Assembly (NCBI RefSeq): GCF_000524195.1
Contig: NW_020170507.1
Span: forward strand, 150,768-214,767
Length of the DNA: 64,000 bases
Origin: Echinococcus granulosus
Lineage: Eukaryota > Platyhelminthes > Cestoda > Cyclophyllidea > Taeniidae
Reading direction: 5' to 3'
Shown: positions 60,301 through 64,000 of the stretch, one piece after another
Numbering within the stretch: position 1 is the stretch's first letter
Layout of the letters: the number at the start of each line of letters is the position of its first letter
Translations under genes and position numbers: made by a program
The notes under the pieces: generated by a model
What the model saw: only the letters and a program-made list of their open reading frames with translations
Told to the model about the DNA's origin: nothing
Database searches by the model: none

Positions 60301-62146
60301 GATGCGGATTCCCCTCACCTCCTCTAGTGACGCTAATTTGACAAATTTTTAGTGATATAGAGGATTAAAAGAAAAAGGATCCTTTTATTTTCACTCAAAA
60401 GAAGGACAGTTGTTCTTGCATTCCCTCAAACAACTCTGATGAGCTTCCATTTTACGCGTGAAATCGCACGATTGCAGTCTCTACTAATGGACATTACCAC
60501 TGCTTTTAAATGAGGGTAGACGGTGACATTAGGCTAAAATCTGAGGTCAAAAACGGGTTATATTGAGAAAACAGTCCGGACGACTTTGTTCCTTTAATTG
60601 AAAACTACTGCTAGTAGCTACATGTGTCTTGTAAACATGTAAAATTGCAAATGATTTAGAATTAATTAAGAACGTATTGCTATAGCTTTCGTCAGAGGCA
60701 CGCAGGTACCTACTGAAAGCAAATGATCTGGCAGGGATTGTGGAATGCTTTGGGGAAGAAAAATGATGATTAATTAGTTTTAGGCAGGGTCCTTTATAAA
60801 AGTTCAAATTTTTGCATAAATAACCCATTTACATTAGCACAGCAAGCTGCAAAAGACCAGGCTAAGGGTTCCTGAGTTATGCGAAGTTTCCACCACATTT
60901 ATAAATATCTGATTTCAAGATTAAATTGTGAAGATAAACCAAAAATAAAAAAGGAATTTCTTGAATGCCTTTTAAACAACATAATATTTGGATGTACATG
61001 CTTACTAATCCCTCTTTGCTTTTGCCAATGTTAGAAGGTGCTCCACCGCTTCAATGGGGGATTTCATGGCAAGGTGACGTTACGATTTTATCGACTCTTA
61101 CGATAGTGCAGGTCACGGAAGAGTGGCTGATACTCCTTCAGTTCCAGACTTTTACGCAGTATCAAATCGAACTCACCGAATAGGTTCTGTGAACCAACGA
61201 GACAGACCAGAAAAACAATGACAAAAGATGTAAAATATATTTAACGAAACTGTTTTTATGGGAATTAAGTTAAATGCACTTATAGAAATGTCTGTTTAAT
61301 CAACACTATCAATAACGTTTTAGGCAGAAGAAGGAATCTTTAGCCTTAGGTGGTTCGTATGTTTTGTAAAACTGTCAGCCACCCTAACAATTTGTGATGC
61401 TTATATGGGTGTCATTCAAACAAAGCTAAACGGTGATTAAATGGTAGATGAGCCTTTTTTGCTCACTTGCACCATGTAATTTATCGTCTACGCCATAAAT
61501 AAGCACATTCACACACTGATTTTACTTTTTCGACTACCACATAATTTTTCCGCATTGACGACCGCATTTTTTGGTAAAATGAGGACTTAAGATCGGGTTA
61601 AAGATCCTGAAACCGATTATGAGACCTACCAATATCAGATTCATGTAAGGAAATTAAACGTGACCATATGTATGTACCCCGATGACAATTCCATAATAGA
61701 GCAGAAAAAAAGAAGAATAAGTGAACATGAGGATTGAGTGACGGATCTCAATGACTGACGGGTAGTTCAATGCAAGTAATGGCAGGCAATCAAATGATGA
61801 ATGTAAACGATAGTAAAATCGTGAGTGTAATCAAAACGTTACCAGAGATTGATACGAATGAAAATAGCTAAAATATATCTATGCTAGCTGAGATCAGCAT
61901 ATAACAACCTCACATTTGGAGGTGAATCAGAAAGTGCCATAGATTTTCAAAGCTATTATTTAGCCTAAGTGTTTGGGTTAACCAAGTGAAATATAGCAAA
62001 ATTAAATGACTGATTCTGATTCTCACGAAAGTGGTTGCGCAGGATGGAACCTTTTACTTACTTCACTAGGATTTTATGAAAAAGTAAGGGAAAGGTGCGT
62101 TTACAAATCAAGAGGAGATTAAATTTTAGCCCTTGAATTAGCAAGT
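57390..62146. other. No supportable gene
   Basis: AT-rich, short frames only, interrupted by a 100-N gap at 58634-58733. No LTR-family copy seen. Confidence 0.5.
58634..58733. other. Scaffold gap (100 N)
   Basis: Exactly 100 N. Unlike the other two gaps, no repeat is recognised at its edges. Confidence 0.99.
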
Positions 62147-62340
62147 ATGACGCCTCGGGAGTACTCTGAAGACAAAAATTGACATAATACTCGGGCAGAT
62201 TATGTTTAGTCAGTGTATGTTAGGGCTTGGAGCTACTGGCATGACATGGAGACCAGGCTGCCTAGGTTAGGTAAAATGCCGGAGCCCCTAAGGAATCCTT
62301 TACCAAAACTGAGAGTTAAACAACCAGTCAATGTATTACA
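62147..62340 (-). mobile_element. Solo LTR, TRIM-like family
   Basis: Well preserved. On the plus strand it has CGCCTCGGGAG, GACATAATACTCGGGCAGA, GGGCTTGGAGCTACTGGCAT, ACCAAAACTGAGAGTTAAAC and the terminal ATGTATTACA. CAAG flanks it on both sides, a possible 4-bp target-site duplication. Confidence 0.8.
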
Positions 62341-64000
62341 CAAGGTTCTTTGGTGAAAGAAAACCTACATACCTCTTTTCCTATTAGGATGTAATAATGC
62401 TAAATAGAAATCCAGTGTTGTTCTCAAATTAGAGTTTGTAAATGCATTTTTTTAGTATTTACACACAGTCGGAGGTCAGCACCATTGAGGTTTGAAAGGA
62501 AAATAAACTCGCTAACGCAAACTTGAGAACGGTGTCACACCACTTATATTATGTTAAATTTCGTCATTACAGCTGTGCTAAATTTAACTTAAAAAAACTG
62601 TCAGCAAATCAATGTATAAATTCCGTCAAGCACCAAAATATGACTGGCACTATTACTTTTCACCAGTAATTGTTATATTGGTTACTTGCATTCCGCCTTA
62701 TTCACCTTGCCCCGTTACTTGTAACACAGCTCCTTATTTCTAAAGATCATACCTTTTATAGACATAATCCCGACAAAGGAAAGTGCTTTTACCCAAGATA
62801 ATGAAGAATCTTTAAACTGAAATAGTTTGCTGCCTGTATAAACAGGCACACATGCAACATTATATTTTATTCTGCCATATTTACTTACTTAGCAACAATT
62901 TTTAGTCTAAAATACTCTCTTTTTGGTGCAAATTCAACTTCCAAGATAAAGCAAGGTTTGACTTTAGGTGTTCATTAAGAAGACAAGGAAGTCTTCAATT
63001 AAAGAATTTGCCGCTTACCGCAAGCTTGCTTCATTTTGCCTGACTTTTAAAGGGTCCTCAAGGCACACATGTGTACAAAACTGGCTCTCCTATTAACTAC
63101 AAAGAAAACTCCTTCACCGTCTTCTTTATCTTATTCTAAATCAAATAATAACTGCTTTTAAGCTTGCACTCTCTTTGATTTTCGCCATGGTTCTAAGGGT
63201 TCGGGAACCAAAAGTACTAAGAAGTTGGCTTTGATTCTTCCAAACTTTGTGGTAGCTAAGACTACTTTTTACTCTTTAAATTACCGTTCCTGAAAAGTTA
63301 GAGTAAGGCGCGTTTTAGCAAGACTGATAAAAATTAGGCTGAAGTACTGATTTCAAAAATGGCCGATGCAGCGTAGGCTAATGCTGGGGTTCTCGAAGAC
63401 GGTATTAATGAGAATGGCAAAGAGATATTTAAAAATACTTGAGACGACAAAGTCGAGGGAGTAAAATTGAATAATGTAATAGAGAATAGGAGCTACTAAA
63501 GTATTTGACCTGAATGGGGAGGGCTCGCGACAGGACCCAATAATCCCATCATCGGATATATTCACGATATTAAGAATGCTTATTCAGAATATTCATTATT
63601 TGTTCATTCATATACATCGGTCAATCATGAGTAAGTGCTCAACAAAATGATTCACAAAAGTGAGAGACTTACGATAGATAATAATTAAAATCCTGCATTA
63701 TTTGTCGCCGTTGGTTAAGCCAGCTCCTAAGAAAGTCAGATATAACCTACTAAAATAGCGAGTCAAAGCTGTCAGATGAGAGTGGAAATTAGTTGCACTG
63801 CATTTTAGTTTACTAGACGAGCAAACTCACTGGTTTGGTTCTGTTTGTTTGTAGTTAATGCGGATAGTCGAGCTTCCTGACGTTGCAGTAAATAATTATT
63901 TAATTATTTATTTTTTGCCACAAAATTTGGGTTTCCTACTCAGAACATAATGACCAATTAATCAAAGGTTGGGTGGTTTTGTTTAATTTCATAAAGAATG
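62341..64000. other. No supportable gene
   Basis: AT-rich, short frames only. Confidence 0.5.

Overview
The window reads as a flatworm nuclear genome, most likely a tapeworm. It is AT-rich and gene-sparse. Two multi-exon genes have animal-type domain architectures, and several introns fall in very short classes (27-35 nt and 73-78 nt) of the kind reported for cestodes. No bacterial operon, CRISPR array, rRNA or convincing tRNA was seen. Three runs of exactly 100 N (25640-25739, 47123-47222, 58634-58733) are scaffold gaps.

Left part, 4.2-15.6 kb. A minus-strand gene was rebuilt here from small exons whose splice sites and phases agree. It encodes a PXA-domain sorting nexin (SNX13/SNX14/SNX25 type), with its PXA domain at about 12.46-9.3 kb and an RGS-like start at 7.8-7.9 kb. 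A separate minus-strand exon of unknown product lies at 4.2-4.6 kb.

Centre-left, 15.6-29.7 kb. A plus-strand KAT6 (MOZ/MORF/enok) MYST histone acetyltransferase gene, head-to-head with the sorting nexin. It has an N-terminal winged helix, a double PHD finger, a basic/acidic linker, a C2HC zinc finger, the MYST HAT core, a scaffold gap, a Ser/Thr-rich linker and a Pro/Gln-rich C-terminal exon. Its acetyl-CoA loop has Ala where Gly is usual.

Centre and right, 35-50 kb. A locus of signal-peptide proteins extremely rich in Asp/Glu: an intact gene at 37.1-38.2 kb, a second at 49.4-49.9 kb, a stop-riddled relic at 48.0-48.25 kb, and a duplicated 3' flank at 45.7-46.1 kb from which the gene body is missing. 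A second repeat family (copies near 35.4, 45.0, 46.3 and 47.2 kb) shows that the region grew by segmental duplication. A decayed Ty3/gypsy retrotransposon (40.7-44.3 kb) sits inside it.

Throughout the window there is a small non-autonomous LTR retroelement family. One near-complete copy is at 5940-7034: two ~195-bp LTRs, a primer-binding site matching the 3' end of tRNA-Leu, about 700 bp of internal sequence and a polypurine tract. A copy with one complete LTR lies at 51.1-52.1 kb, an LTR plus internal fragment at 32.8-33.6 kb, and eight further solo LTRs or LTR fragments elsewhere. This TRIM-like family and the acidic secreted-protein cluster are the two most interesting things here. The remaining stretches (1-4.2, 33.6-35.3, 38.7-40.6, 54.7-57.2 and 57.4-64 kb) show no supportable gene.
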